NCBI GenBank assembly: GCA_003931895.1
Contig: RRZV01000092.1
Span: forward strand, 1-64,000
Origin: Mesohalobacter salilacus
GTDB lineage: Bacteria > Bacteroidota > Bacteroidia > Flavobacteriales > Flavobacteriaceae
Reading direction: 5' to 3'
DNA: 64,000 nucleotides
The translations under genes and the position numbers were made by a program. This document shows, piece after piece, positions 17,596 through 27,079 of this stretch. The notes beneath the pieces are model-generated. The model ran no database searches. It saw nothing but the letters and a program-made list of their open reading frames with translations, and was not told the origin of the DNA. Each line of letters opens with the position of its first letter. Positions within the stretch are counted from its first letter, which is position 1.

Positions 17596-19164
17596 TTATG
17601 ATTTTCGTTTTTTTCTAAAATATCTAAATCCTACAATTAAAACCAAACCAATAAGAAAATAAGGAAGATAAGAAACACGCTTTCCTTCTCCAGAAACCGT
17701 AGTAAACATTCTATCCCATCTAATTTTACTCAAACCTGATTTGTTAGGGTCTAAGCTCAACCAAATAAAAACTGGTTTGCCAACCACGTGGCTTTGTGGA
17801 ACATAACCCCAAAATCGACTGTCTTCACTGTTGTGGCGATTATCTCCCATCATCCAGTAGTAGTTTTGTTTAAAAGTATAACTTGTGATTGGGTTGCCAT
17901 TCAATAAAACTTGATCACCTTTAATACTGATGTTTTGCTCTTCACCCATTTCTCGACCCTCATAAACTTCGATGATGCGTTTGTAAAAATCTATGCTACT
18001 GGTATCGATTTCAACAGTTTGGCCAGCTTCTGGAATATAGATTGGTCCAAAGTTATCACGGTTCCAGTCGCGCTTAGCTTGATTGGGGAATACTTTTTTT
18101 GAAGGTTTAGTATCGGTTTTGCTTAAAATATCTTTAACTGCAGACTCTACGTTTGGCAGTTTTTTAAAACGTTCAATTTTTGAATCAGGAATGGCAATGG
18201 CTTTAAAAATACCCTGTTCTCTATTGATAAATCCAAAACCATCAGTAATATCGTAGCGGTTTTGTAAAGTATTTAAATTAAAATTATCGCCTTTTATGAT
18301 ATAAGAATATTGTAAATCAGCTCGTTCAGGAAGCTGAAGTGGCTGACCATTAGTGTAAATTTTTCCATCTTTAATTTCTAAAGAATCGCCGGCAACACCT
18401 ACAGCACGCTTAACGTAATTTGATTTTTTATCGATAGGTTTTAAGTAGGTTTTTGGTCCAGAATATCTGAAATATGGTACAGTGTCAACGGGCCAGTTAA
18501 ACACTACAATGTCATTTCGACTCACATCTTCAAAGCCTGGTAATCGAAACATTGGTAATTGGGGTTCACTTGCATAAGATTTGACCTTGATTCCAGGAAT
18601 TGTGTCGTGAACCATAGGAAATGCTATAGCTGTTCCTGGTGTTCTTGCCCCATAATGGAATTTGCTCACAAATAAGAAATCACCGATGAGCAAAGACTTT
18701 TCAAGTGATGAGGTTGGAATGGTAAAAGGTTGTATAAAATACGTGTGCACAATTGTTGCAGCAACAACTGCAAACACAATAGAACCCAGCGTTTCACCAG
18801 CTTTTGTTTTGGCTTTTAATTCGCGATTGCCTTCATATTCGCTTGTTGTAAAGTAGTTGATGTAATACAAATAAAAACCAAAAGTTATCACAGATAGAAT
18901 ACTTTTATTAGGATCATCGTGGCCAAAACTTTTAGCGGTTTCAATCCAGATCACAGGAAACATCAACAGCTGTACAACGGGAATAAACAATAAAAATATC
19001 CACCACCACGGTCGGTTGATAATCTTCATTAAAATATAAGCATTATAAACAGGAATAATAGCTTGCCATGCTGATCGACCTGCGCGTTGATATAACTTCC
19101 AAGTTCCTAAAAAGTGGACAACTTGTACAATCAGGATTACAATTAAAATATCAAATAGAGTCAT
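17596..19164 (-). CDS. lepB: Signal peptidase I
   Basis: Cleaves signal peptides of exported proteins at the inner-membrane surface. The long Bacteroidota form has 522 residues. Several hydrophobic helices fill residues 1-110, followed by a further helix at about 127-145 just before the catalytic box IPTSSLEKSL with nucleophile Ser153. The general base is Lys252 in YVKRAVGVAGD, and box E is MMGDNRHNSEDSRFWG. A large insertion lies between the Lys box and box E. A final helix near 500-515 precedes a basic end (KKRKS). It follows dapB in the conserved parA-parB-DUF5683-dapB-lepB-wbqC order. Confidence 0.95.
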   Translation of the reverse strand: MTLFDILIVILIVQVVHFLGTWKLYQRAGRSAWQAIIPVYNAYILMKIINRPWWWIFLLFIPVVQLLMFPVIWIETAKSFGHDDPNKSILSVITFGFYLYYINYFTTSEYEGNRELKAKTKAGETLGSIVFAVVAATIVHTYFIQPFTIPTSSLEKSLLIGDFLFVSKFHYGARTPGTAIAFPMVHDTIPGIKVKSYASEPQLPMFRLPGFEDVSRNDIVVFNWPVDTVPYFRYSGPKTYLKPIDKKSNYVKRAVGVAGDSLEIKDGKIYTNGQPLQLPERADLQYSYIIKGDNFNLNTLQNRYDITDGFGFINREQGIFKAIAIPDSKIERFKKLPNVESAVKDILSKTDTKPSKKVFPNQAKRDWNRDNFGPIYIPEAGQTVEIDTSSIDFYKRIIEVYEGREMGEEQNISIKGDQVLLNGNPITSYTFKQNYYWMMGDNRHNSEDSRFWGYVPQSHVVGKPVFIWLSLDPNKSGLSKIRWDRMFTTVSGEGKRVSYLPYFLIGLVLIVGFRYFRKKRKS

Positions 19165-19183
19165 AGTAATTTATATAATAGCA

Positions 19184-19894
19184 TTAAATATTAAGAACGT
19201 CGCTCATACTAAAGCAACCGTGATTATCTTGATTTACCAACCATTCCGCGGCTAAAACGGCACCGAGAGCAAAACCTTTTCGGCTGTGTGCTGTGTGTTT
19301 TATTTCAATATCGTCAATTTCAGATCTATAACTGATTTCGTGTGTGCCAAATATACCTTTTTCTCGATAGGCTTTAATCGGAATATCTTTGCTCTCATTA
19401 GATTTTGGTGGATGCGACCAGCTTTTGTAATCAGAATACTCAATGATTTGTTCAGCTAAACTGATGGCTGTACCACTTGGGGCATCTTTTTTTTCAAGAT
19501 GATGAATTTCTGAAATATCCACCTTGTAATCCTGCTGACTTTTCATAATTTCAGCCAACATTTTATTAAGTTTGAAAAATAAATTGACGCCTACGCTAAA
19601 ATTAGAAGCGTATAAAAATTTAGATTGATGTTGTTTAGCTAAATTTTTGGTTTTATCAAATTGGTCTAACCAACCTGTAGTGCCAGAAATGATAGGGGTT
19701 TGGTTTTTAATACATTCAGAAATATTGTAAAAAGCGGCTTCAGGAATACTAAATTCTATAGCGACATCGGCTTGTTTTACTTGACTAAAATCAGGTTCAT
19801 CTTTGGTTTTATATACAATATCGTGACCGCGTTCTTGAGCAATTTTAGCTATGCTTTGTCCCATTTTTCCGTATCCTAAAAGTGCTATTTTCAT
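19184..19894 (-). CDS. dapB: 4-hydroxy-tetrahydrodipicolinate reductase
   Basis: Reduces the dihydrodipicolinate precursor on the lysine and diaminopimelate pathway, which feeds peptidoglycan. At 236 residues it is slightly short but has every landmark: the Rossmann glycine motif GYGKMGQSIA near the N-terminus, GTTGWLDQF, SNFSVGVNLFFKL, and the signature EIHHLEKKDAPSGTA with the catalytic His and Lys. Its start codon shares one base with the stop of the DUF5683 gene. Confidence 0.96.
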   Translation of the reverse strand: MKIALLGYGKMGQSIAKIAQERGHDIVYKTKDEPDFSQVKQADVAIEFSIPEAAFYNISECIKNQTPIISGTTGWLDQFDKTKNLAKQHQSKFLYASNFSVGVNLFFKLNKMLAEIMKSQQDYKVDISEIHHLEKKDAPSGTAISLAEQIIEYSDYKSWSHPPKSNESKDIPIKAYREKGIFGTHEISYRSEIDDIEIKHTAHSRKGFALGAVLAAEWLVNQDNHGCFSMSDVLNI

Positions 19895-20484
19895 CAGTTT
19901 AATTTTAATTTTAACGACAATCCAAATGCTTGTTGACCGGTTGAAAAATTATTAATTTGGCTTGGACGCATTGATAGATCCTCAGAAATATTAAATTGAT
20001 TTAAATGGGCTTCTACATTAGCATCAACAATATTGAGAACATAAGCAAGAATAGTTATGAGCAAAGATAAATCTCTATTTTCTCTAAACAATTTTTGAGC
20101 TTCAACTAAGTCATCCTCACTTAAAATTCCAAAAAACTCATCGTTTTCAAAACCTGCCAAACGACTTTTAAAAGCGTCGCGATAGCGGTTATATTGATTA
20201 TTGTTGTCAATATAAAAATACATTGGCGTGCCAATAGCGATGTAAACTAAGGGAATTTTCCAATAACTTTTATTGTAGGCTTGACCCAAGCCGGGAAGTA
20301 CCGCAGAATAAAATGCTGCTTTTGCAGGTGCGTTGGCATCAAATGGATTGGCTTCAAAGCTTTTGCTTTTAACGGCTTTATCAAATTGAAGTTCTTCACC
20401 CACAGGAATACTGTCGTTTTGAGCAAAACTTTTTCCCAAAAAAGAAATAAATACAGCTATGAAAATTACATTCTTCAATTTCAA
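19894..20484 (-). CDS. DUF5683 domain protein with signal peptide
   Basis: 196 residues. A signal peptide (KNVIFIAVFISFLGKSFAQ) precedes the DUF5683 core with AAFYSAVLPGLGQAYNKSYWKIPLVYIAIGTPMYFY and a second hydrophobic stretch near 140-155. The function is unknown; it regularly sits between parB and dapB in flavobacteria. The only sensible start is TTG, overlapping the parB stop as TTGA. A second in-frame TTG lies two codons further in. Confidence 0.85.
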   Translation of the reverse strand: MKLKNVIFIAVFISFLGKSFAQNDSIPVGEELQFDKAVKSKSFEANPFDANAPAKAAFYSAVLPGLGQAYNKSYWKIPLVYIAIGTPMYFYIDNNNQYNRYRDAFKSRLAGFENDEFFGILSEDDLVEAQKLFRENRDLSLLITILAYVLNIVDANVEAHLNQFNISEDLSMRPSQINNFSTGQQAFGLSLKLKLN

Positions 20485-21377
20485 TTCTTATTTTTCAGTA
20501 ACTCGTGAATACGGTTCAAGTCTTCTTCAGATGCAAACGGTATGATGATTCTGCCATTGCCTTTTTGATTCACTTTTATGTCAACTTTGGTTCCAAAAAA
20601 TTTTGAGATGTGTTTTTTTTCAGCACTAAAAGATGTTGTTGGGGTTTCTGTTTTTTGTGTTGTTTCACCTTTTTGGTTATGCTGTCTTACCAAATCTTCA
20701 GTAGCTCTCACTGAAAGCTTATCTTTCAATACTTTTTGATAAATTTTGATTTGGGTTTTTGTGCTATCAATATTCACCAAAGCTCTACCGTGTCCCATAC
20801 TGATGAACCCATCGCGCATACCGGTTTGGATAATCGGATCAAGTTTTAAAAGTCTTAAATAATTAGTAATAGTCGAGCGTTTTTTGCCAACACGTGAACT
20901 CATTTGTTCTTGTGTTAAATCGATTTCATCAATCAGTCTCTGATAGGACAAGGCAATTTCAATCGGATCTAAATCTTGGCGTTGAATATTTTCTACCAAG
21001 GCCATTTCCAAAGCCTCTTGATCGTTGGCAATTCTGATGTAAGCCGGAATAGTTTGAAGCCCAGCAAGTTTAGATGCTCTAAAACGCCGCTCACCCGAGA
21101 CCAACTGGTATTGATTTCGTTCAATTTTTCTGACGGTAATGGGTTGTATTACACCAAGTTCACGAATAGAAGACGCCAACTCTTCAAGATGTTCTTCGTT
21201 GAAACTACTTCGTGGTTGAAATGGGTTCACTTCAATATGAGCAAGTTCCAATTCAACAATGCTGCCTACTACTTTATCAGCATCTTTATCTTCAACAGAT
21301 TTAATATCTTGATCAGGATCGTTCAGCAAGGCTGAAAGTCCTCGTCCTAAAGCTTGTTTTTTTCTAGCTTTGGCCAT
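20481..21377 (-). CDS. parB: Chromosome-partitioning protein ParB (Spo0J type)
   Basis: CTPase/DNA clamp that loads at parS sites and works with ParA in origin segregation. 298 residues: N-terminal tail RGLSALLNDPD; ParB/Srx domain with NPFQPRSSF and the arginine patch SGERRFRASKLAGL; central helix-turn-helix (LTQEQMSSRVGKKRSTITNYLRLL); and a C-terminal dimerisation region ending in GNGRIIIPF. No parS-like TGTTnCACGTGnAACA was found in the window. It follows parA by five bases. Confidence 0.96.
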   Translation of the reverse strand: MAKARKKQALGRGLSALLNDPDQDIKSVEDKDADKVVGSIVELELAHIEVNPFQPRSSFNEEHLEELASSIRELGVIQPITVRKIERNQYQLVSGERRFRASKLAGLQTIPAYIRIANDQEALEMALVENIQRQDLDPIEIALSYQRLIDEIDLTQEQMSSRVGKKRSTITNYLRLLKLDPIIQTGMRDGFISMGHGRALVNIDSTKTQIKIYQKVLKDKLSVRATEDLVRQHNQKGETTQKTETPTTSFSAEKKHISKFFGTKVDIKVNQKGNGRIIIPFASEEDLNRIHELLKNKN

Positions 21378-21382
21378 AACAT

Positions 21383-22150
21383 TTAGGTTTGGTTTTGTTT
21401 TAATAATTCTTCAGCAAGACTCAAATAATTGTTAGCACCTCGACTTGCTGCGTCGTATTTTATAATGCTTTCGCCATAGCTTGGGGCTTCGCTCAATCTT
21501 ACGTTACGTTGTATAATGGTATCAAAAACCATATCGGCAAAGTGTTTTTTGACTTCGTCAATCACTTGATTAGACAATCTCAATCTGGCATCATACATCG
21601 TTAGCAATAAACCTTCTATATCTAATTTAGGATTGTGTAATTTTTGAACACTTTTTATGGTATTTAACAATTTACCTAAACCTTCAAGCGCAAAATATTC
21701 ACACTGTATCGGAATTATTACGGAGTCTGAAGCTGTGAGTGCATTCAAGGTTAGCAACCCTAAAGATGGGGCACAGTCTATAATAATATAATCGTAAAGC
21801 GACCGTAAATCTTCAATCGCCACTTTTAGCATTTGCTCTCGGTTGTCTTGGTCTACCAACTCAATTTCAATCGCCACTAAATCAATATGCGCAGGAATTA
21901 AATCTAAATTTGGCGAATCTGTAGGAACGATAAGGTTTTTAGCTTCTTGCGTATGCTCCAAAAGTTGATAACTGCTGTTTTCAACTTCGTCAACATTAAT
22001 GCCTAAACCAGAAGTCGCATTAGCTTGCGGGTCGGCATCGATTAATAAGACTTTTTTTTCTAAAACGCCAAGTGCCGCAGCTAGGTTCACTGCTGTAGTT
22101 GTCTTACCAACACCGCCTTTTTGATTAGCTATAGCTATAATTTTTCCCAT
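21383..22150 (-). CDS. parA: Chromosome-partitioning ATPase ParA (Soj)
   Basis: Walker-type ATPase, partner of ParB. The deviant Walker A KGGVGKTT is at 11-18 with the signature lysine, then LLIDADPQANATSGLG and the Walker B-like YIIIDCAPSLGLLTLNAL. The 255-residue size suits a chromosomal Soj-like ParA with no N-terminal DNA-binding extension. First gene of the par-dap-lep-wbqC run. Its 263-base upstream region has a weak imperfect inverted repeat of TATCACA and TGTGATA at 22184-22208, which may be regulatory. Confidence 0.96.
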   Translation of the reverse strand: MGKIIAIANQKGGVGKTTTAVNLAAALGVLEKKVLLIDADPQANATSGLGINVDEVENSSYQLLEHTQEAKNLIVPTDSPNLDLIPAHIDLVAIEIELVDQDNREQMLKVAIEDLRSLYDYIIIDCAPSLGLLTLNALTASDSVIIPIQCEYFALEGLGKLLNTIKSVQKLHNPKLDIEGLLLTMYDARLRLSNQVIDEVKKHFADMVFDTIIQRNVRLSEAPSYGESIIKYDAASRGANNYLSLAEELLKQNQT

Positions 22151-22413
22151 GTGCTAAAATAATGCGTAAAAATACAATTTATTATATCACACAAAAATCC
22201 TTTGTGATAACTTATTCTCATATTTTTCAACACCCTAATAAGTCTAAGCTTGTTCTAATAGTTACGTTTAATTTACAACTTTAACTTAAGTTTTAGAAGT
22301 ATTGTTAAAGCATCATGGATCTTGGATTAAGCTTTATCTACAGACTATCAGCTATATTATTCTGTAAAGGATGAGGACTTGTTTTTCATGAGACTACTAT
22401 TCTACAAAGTATC

Positions 22414-23133
22414 TTAATAAAACCTCAAGTTGTGCTTTAGGGTAAAGTAAACAATATTGCGGCTAAAAAAATCAACACCAGAAGAGCTTTGCTGAAACCA
22501 ATACAAATAGCCACTTTCAACTTGAAATTTTTCGTTTATTTTATAGTTAAAGCCTGCAGTAACTCGATTTTGGTCGAAGACGTTTCGAACTATTTCATCA
22601 CCTATATTAATGTGAATTTCTTCTAAAAGTTTAGCTGTGAATTTGTCATTTATGTCATAGGTCAAGCCCATTCGCATTCGCAATCTATTATTGGTGAAAT
22701 TATAAGAATCGGCATTTGGCGGTTTTTTGTATCGCCATTCTAATTTTAAACGACCTAAAAAACTCAATTTTGTGTTGAGTTTATGTTTATAATTCACAGC
22801 GATTTGTGGTCTTAATTCTTGTTGAATTTCTGTAAAATCAGCATTTGGGTCTTGTGGTAAGGTCAGCTCAAAATACATCATTGCTGCTGTGAGCGAAAAG
22901 TTTTGGTCTAACTTATAATTTGCACCTATGCTGGGTAATAATTGATGCTGTCTGAATGGAAACATATACATCCGTTCCTCAACATCAAAAAAAGGTGTCC
23001 ATTTTTCACTGACTTGAAATTTCAACAGATACCTTGTCCATAATATGTTTTGCGTTTCTACATTTTTTTCTTGGGCTGAAAGATTAAAACTAAAAATGAT
23101 AAAAAGTAATAGAGCGCCAAGTTGTTTAAGCAT
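22414..23133 (-). CDS. DUF2490 outer-membrane protein
   Basis: 239 residues with a signal peptide (MLKQLGALLLFIIFSFNLSAQ) and regular amphipathic beta-strands ending in an aromatic (LRFY), consistent with an outer-membrane barrel. DUF2490 features include TRYLLKFQVSEKWTPFFDVEERMY and RLKLEWRYKKP. Role unknown. The gene stands apart from its neighbours, with a gap of 263 bases on one side and 31 on the other. Confidence 0.85.
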   Translation of the reverse strand: MLKQLGALLLFIIFSFNLSAQEKNVETQNILWTRYLLKFQVSEKWTPFFDVEERMYMFPFRQHQLLPSIGANYKLDQNFSLTAAMMYFELTLPQDPNADFTEIQQELRPQIAVNYKHKLNTKLSFLGRLKLEWRYKKPPNADSYNFTNNRLRMRMGLTYDINDKFTAKLLEEIHINIGDEIVRNVFDQNRVTAGFNYKINEKFQVESGYLYWFQQSSSGVDFFSRNIVYFTLKHNLRFY

Positions 23134-23164
23134 AGCCGAAATTTAGATGTACAAAATTAAGGTT

Positions 23165-23893
23165 TTAAGGCAAAAGTTTTGGGTTAATTCCTCTGAGATG
23201 TGATTGAAAATATGACATTAAACAGTTTTGGTCTAAATAGTTTTTACCTAAAACATTTTCGTTATTAAACAGGTCGTTGTGGTTTAGTTTTAAATAGGAT
23301 TTTAGATAAGGTTTTGATAAAGGTTTGTATGAATAATGCCAAGGTTCATATTTAAAGCCTGAACGATGATAATTATTGGTGTAAACCAAATAAAATCCAA
23401 ATTCGTGAGCATGGGTTTGCATCCACTCCTGAAGTTTGCAGTAAACACCATTGCCATGATAGTTTTGTTCTAAAAGTAAATCGCTATTTGGTTTTTCAAC
23501 ATTAGCATCTATAATGTCTATATCGGTTCCCCAATGATGGCGAGATGTGCCTGGAATAGTAGAGTAGGTGATGATTTTTTTAATAATGTCCTTATCTGAC
23601 AGGCCTTGTTTTTGATATTGTTTGTATTTAGAATTCCAAATTTTCAGTTGTCTGTCAAAACTTCTAAAACCCGAAACGATTTGAATATCAAGACCTGCTT
23701 TTAATGCTGCTTCACGCATTTTAACAAATGGCTGATAAACCGCTTTGTGTATAACACCAGAAGTGTTGAGATAAGGATTGTGTTTTCCTGTTAACAAGGC
23801 TTTGCTCGGGTTGTCTTGTAAATATTCAAAGGGCATCACGCTAAAACCTATTCCTGCTAAAGCATTCAATTTGATGAAATCTATTCTTTTCAT
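23165..23893 (-). CDS. M15-family D-alanyl-D-alanine carboxypeptidase
   Basis: Zinc peptidase that trims peptidoglycan stem peptides (VanY/DacB type), 242 residues. The SxHxxGxxxD zinc motif is SRHHWGTDID with His119 and Asp126; the second site is EPWHY with Glu182 and His185. SGFRSFDRQLKIW precedes it. The N-terminus is weakly hydrophobic, so it is probably periplasmic or membrane-associated, but no clean signal cleavage site is visible. The ATG overlaps the acetyltransferase stop (ATGA). Confidence 0.92.
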   Translation of the reverse strand: MKRIDFIKLNALAGIGFSVMPFEYLQDNPSKALLTGKHNPYLNTSGVIHKAVYQPFVKMREAALKAGLDIQIVSGFRSFDRQLKIWNSKYKQYQKQGLSDKDIIKKIITYSTIPGTSRHHWGTDIDIIDANVEKPNSDLLLEQNYHGNGVYCKLQEWMQTHAHEFGFYLVYTNNYHRSGFKYEPWHYSYKPLSKPYLKSYLKLNHNDLFNNENVLGKNYLDQNCLMSYFQSHLRGINPKLLP

Positions 23894-24333
23894 TCTAAAG
23901 ATTTAAACATTAAAACATGAGGCCCAACCTCTGGGATATTAAAATCATCACCAAGTTGTTGGTACTGGTTTTTCCTGTAAAATGGAATAGCTTTTATTCT
24001 GACATTACACCAAACCAATTTAATGTTTTTTGATATAAGATGCTTTTCGGCATGATGAAGTAATTGTTGTCCTATTTTTTGCCCTTGATATTTTTCTAAC
24101 ACTGCCATACCGCGAAGTTGGTAGCTTTGTTTATCTTGAATTTTCGAGTTTGACTTTAACATTAAACTCACACAACCAACAACTTCATCATTGATATATG
24201 CTGCAAAATGAAAAGTATCAGATAAATTATCACCATTAAAATGGCAAGTAGATAAAGGTCTTCCTTTTCTCAAAACTTGATGCCTGATTTTTAAAATAGA
24301 TTTGGCATCTACAAATTTAAAATCAAGTTTCAA
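23890..24333 (-). CDS. GNAT-family N-acetyltransferase
   Basis: A 147-residue GNAT domain protein. The acetyl-CoA pyrophosphate-binding segment is RGMAVLEKYQGQKIGQQLL, and VVGCVSLML and KLVWCNVRIKAIPFYRKNQY follow the fold order. The acceptor substrate is unknown. The start is TTG: the frame has no ATG before the conserved part and the TTG lies three bases after the clpP stop. Coupled to the M15 peptidase gene downstream. Confidence 0.85.
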   Translation of the reverse strand: MKLDFKFVDAKSILKIRHQVLRKGRPLSTCHFNGDNLSDTFHFAAYINDEVVGCVSLMLKSNSKIQDKQSYQLRGMAVLEKYQGQKIGQQLLHHAEKHLISKNIKLVWCNVRIKAIPFYRKNQYQQLGDDFNIPEVGPHVLMFKSLE

Positions 24334-24336
24334 AAC

Positions 24337-24885
24337 TTAGCTCATCACTTTATCAACTATACCGTAGTCTATTGATTCTTGAGCATCCATCCAATAATCT
24401 CTACTAAAATCTTTCATGACTTTGTCATAGGATTGATCACAATTTTCAGCAAGAATTTTGGCGCTGAGTTCTTTGGTTTTTAAAATTTCTTTGGCTTGAA
24501 TTTCAATATTAGAGGCTTGACCTTGGGCACCACCAAGCGGTTGGTGAATCATCACTTTGGCGTGAGGCTGAATATAGCGATGTCCTTTTTGGCCAACAGA
24601 CAATAAAATAGAACCCATAGAAGCTGCAAGGCCAGAACAAATAGTATGTACAGGACTTTTAAGGCTTTTTATGGTATCGTAAATGGCAAATCCATCAGTG
24701 ACATACCCACCTGGACTGTTTATAAAAAGTTGAATAGGCTCGTGACTTTCAATATCTAAATACATCAATCGGTCTATGAGATGTTTAGCACTTTTACCAT
24801 CTACTTGACCATTGAGAAACACTTTACGCGTTTCTAAAAATTTCATATCAATTAAATCTTGGACTTTTGCCGTTTTCTTCGTCAT
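24337..24885 (-). CDS. clpP: ClpP-like serine protease subunit
   Basis: A 182-residue ClpP-family protein with the complete triad: Ser89 in GLAASMGS, His114 in MIHQPLGG, and Asp163 in FSRDYWM. ClpP forms double heptameric rings that degrade proteins delivered by Clp ATPases. No clpX or tig gene is adjacent, so this is probably a second, separate ClpP paralogue rather than the tig-clpP-clpX locus copy. It leads a small run with the GNAT and M15 genes. Confidence 0.9.
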   Translation of the reverse strand: MTKKTAKVQDLIDMKFLETRKVFLNGQVDGKSAKHLIDRLMYLDIESHEPIQLFINSPGGYVTDGFAIYDTIKSLKSPVHTICSGLAASMGSILLSVGQKGHRYIQPHAKVMIHQPLGGAQGQASNIEIQAKEILKTKELSAKILAENCDQSYDKVMKDFSRDYWMDAQESIDYGIVDKVMS

Positions 24886-24950
24886 ATTATCTTTTTTAAA
24901 AATGCTAAATTAACATTTATCCCTAAAATAGAATTGAGTTTAAGGGAGTT

Positions 24951-25367
24951 TTAATGTTCTTTTTTGTAGGCAATCGCTTTTATTTCGATGAGTAAATGTG
25001 GATGAGGTAATTGATGCACAGCCACGGTTGTTCTCGTAGGTCCATTTTCGTAATCAAAAAACTGAGCATAAACTTCGTTGTAGCCTTTAAAGTCATTCAT
25101 ATTAACCAAAAAAGAGGTGATATCAACAACATCTTTCAAACTTGCGCCTTCTTCTTTTAAGATATCATCAATGTTTTGAAGTACTGCACGGGTTTGTTTT
25201 TTAATATCTAAATTGGTAGTTCCCATCTCGTCAACCTCGACACCTTCAAAGGAGTTATCTGGCCGTCTGGAGCTGGTACCAGAAATATAAATAAAATCAC
25301 CAACGCGTTTCACGTGAGGGAATTTTCCCCGAGGTTTGGCTTTGCCTTTAATGACTTTTCCAATCAT
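24951..25367 (-). CDS. RidA-family (YjgF/UK114) protein
   Basis: RidA-fold protein of 138 residues. I chose the ATG giving [18 protein letters not shown]; the longer frame begins 15 residues earlier inside galE and adds only a low-complexity, Asn/Lys-rich segment. Family marks are [39 protein letters not shown] and [25 protein letters not shown], with the conserved Arg in GPTRTT. Relatives deaminate enamine/imine intermediates, and this version looks like the 2-aminomuconate deaminase-like subgroup. It follows galE by 13 bases. Confidence 0.88.
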   Translation of the reverse strand: MIGKVIKGKAKPRGKFPHVKRVGDFIYISGTSSRRPDNSFEGVEVDEMGTTNLDIKKQTRAVLQNIDDILKEEGASLKDVVDITSFLVNMNDFKGYNEVYAQFFDYENGPTRTTVAVHQLPHPHLLIEIKAIAYKKEH

Positions 25368-25380
25368 AATTTTTGATTTT

Positions 25381-26394
25381 TTATTGTTGTTTTTGTTCCC
25401 ATCGCCAAGCATCTTTTAAAGCATCGGCCATTGTTCGCTGAGCCTTCCAGCCCAAAACACTTTCCACCTTTGTTGTGTCGGCATAGGCTGCGGTGACATC
25501 ACCTGGGCGGCGATCAACAATTTTATGAGGTACTTTAAGATTATTGACTTTTTCAAACGTTTTAACGACATCTAAAACTGAATTGCCTTTTCCTGTACCA
25601 ACGTTAAAAACATCGTAGGGTTTAGAATAGTCTTTTTCAATTAATTTTTCTAAAGCAATCACATGAACTTCAGCTAAATCCATCACGTGAATATAATCGC
25701 GAATACAAGTGCCGTCTTCTGTTGGGTAATCGTCTCCAAATACTGATAAAACTTCTCTTTTTCTAGCTGCGGTTTGTGCAACAAAAGGGACTAAGTTTTG
25801 TGGAACACCAATCGGCAATTCGCCAATTAAAGCAGTTGGATGTGCACCAATTGGATTAAAATACCTTAAAGATATAGCTTGCAAGTTTGCACCACTATTA
25901 ATAAAATCTTGAATAATTTCTTCGTCGATTTGTTTGGTGTTACCATAAGGCGAATTGGCTTTTTGGACAGGTGCATCTTCGGTTATGGGTAGTTTTTCGG
26001 CTTGGCCATATACTGTGCAGGAAGAACTAAATATAAATTTTGGTTGGTTCAGTTTACAACTTTCTTTTAGCAAATAAACTAAAGCTGCCACATTGTTTTC
26101 ATAATAGTCAAGTGGTTTTTCAACACTTTCTCCTACGGCTTTAAAAGCTGCAAAATGAATGATGCCTTCAATATCAGGTTGCTCATCAAAAAACCGACTT
26201 AGTGCTGATTTGTTTCTGATGTCAATTTGGTGAAATTCGGGAGTTTTACCAGTAATTCGAGTAATACCTTCTAAAACATCTATACTAGTGTTAGATAGAT
26301 TGTCTATGATAATAACTTCGTAATCTTTTTCTAATAAAGCAACAACTGTGTGTGAGCCAATGAAGCCTAAGCCACCGGTGACTAATATTTTCAT
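25381..26394 (-). CDS. galE: UDP-glucose 4-epimerase
   Basis: Interconverts UDP-glucose and UDP-galactose for sugar-nucleotide supply. The extended SDR protein is 337 residues. NAD-binding GGLGFIGSH lies at 7-15, the active-site serine region is SSSCTVYG at 123-130, and the catalytic Tyr150 and Lys154 lie in PYGNTK. The C-terminal substrate-binding part holds [12 protein letters not shown] and LGWKAQR. Cytoplasmic. Likely cotranscribed with ridA. Confidence 0.95.
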   Translation of the reverse strand: MKILVTGGLGFIGSHTVVALLEKDYEVIIIDNLSNTSIDVLEGITRITGKTPEFHQIDIRNKSALSRFFDEQPDIEGIIHFAAFKAVGESVEKPLDYYENNVAALVYLLKESCKLNQPKFIFSSSCTVYGQAEKLPITEDAPVQKANSPYGNTKQIDEEIIQDFINSGANLQAISLRYFNPIGAHPTALIGELPIGVPQNLVPFVAQTAARKREVLSVFGDDYPTEDGTCIRDYIHVMDLAEVHVIALEKLIEKDYSKPYDVFNVGTGKGNSVLDVVKTFEKVNNLKVPHKIVDRRPGDVTAAYADTTKVESVLGWKAQRTMADALKDAWRWEQKQQ

Positions 26395-26472
26395 AAATTG
26401 ATTTTAAAGTACAAATTAAGACTTTTTCTTTTAAATTTAAGTGACTTAAATGTAAAATATCAAATCTATTGA

Positions 26473-26480
26473 TATCTTTG
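26473..26480 (+). promoter_or_regulatory. Possible -7 box for the thioredoxin-fold gene
   Basis: TATCTTTG fits TAnnTTTG and ends 17 bases before the ATG. No -33 TTTG is obvious upstream. Confidence 0.38.
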
Positions 26481-26497
26481 ACTATAAAATTATTATT

Positions 26498-27055
26498 ATG
26501 TCTTTAACACCCTCGAATATGATAGAATTAGGCACAAAAGCACCTGACTTTCGTTTACTTAATGTAAAAAACAATCAATTTGTAAACTTGTCCGAAATCA
26601 GAGGTAAACACGGCACAGTTATTATGTTTATCTGTAACCATTGCCCGTTTGTTAAACACGTAAATGAAGAGCTGGTAAGATTGGCTAATGATTATAAAGT
26701 CACAGGATTTGGTTTTGTAGCTATTTCCAGTAATGATGTAGAAAATTACCCCGAAGATCATCCTGATAAAATGGCGGAAGTAGCCGAAAATGAAAATTAT
26801 CCTTTTCCTTATCTATATGACGAAACACAAGAAGTGGCTAAAGCTTATGATGCGGCTTGTACGCCAGACTTTTATGTGTTTGATGAAAACTTAGAGTTGT
26901 TTTATCGCGGACAACTTGATGATTCGCGACCAAAAAATGGGTTACCCTTAACAGGAAGAAGTCTAAGAGAAGCTTTGGATGCATTGCTCAACAATAGAGA
27001 ATCACCAAAACTTCAAAAGCCAAGCATGGGGTGTAATATTAAGTGGAAAAATTAA
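26498..27055 (+). CDS. Thioredoxin-fold (AhpC/TSA-like) redox protein
   Basis: A 185-residue peroxiredoxin/thioredoxin-like protein with an active CxxC, C46-N-H-C49, in IMFICNHCPFVKHVNEEL. LGTKAPDFRLLNV at the N-terminus is typical of redoxins, and YDAACTPDFYVFDENLELFYRGQLDD follows. No signal peptide is seen, so it should be cytoplasmic. The CNHC-type family is widespread in Bacteroidota, with substrate unknown. Monocistronic and convergent with the BCCT gene. Confidence 0.88.
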   Translation: MSLTPSNMIELGTKAPDFRLLNVKNNQFVNLSEIRGKHGTVIMFICNHCPFVKHVNEELVRLANDYKVTGFGFVAISSNDVENYPEDHPDKMAEVAENENYPFPYLYDETQEVAKAYDAACTPDFYVFDENLELFYRGQLDDSRPKNGLPLTGRSLREALDALLNNRESPKLQKPSMGCNIKWKN

Positions 27056-27079
27056 TCTAAAATTTTCCATTTTTAGAAT

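Noticed and set aside
22184-22208. Inverted repeat TATCACA...TGTGATA upstream of parA considered as parS or a CRP site.
   Set aside because: It does not match the parS consensus, and the half-sites are in the reverse order for CRP (TGTGA-N6-TCACA). The stem is imperfect.
25368-25412. Upstream extension of the RidA frame (15 codons).
   Set aside because: It overlaps galE by 32 bases and adds only Asn/Lys-rich sequence not found in the family.
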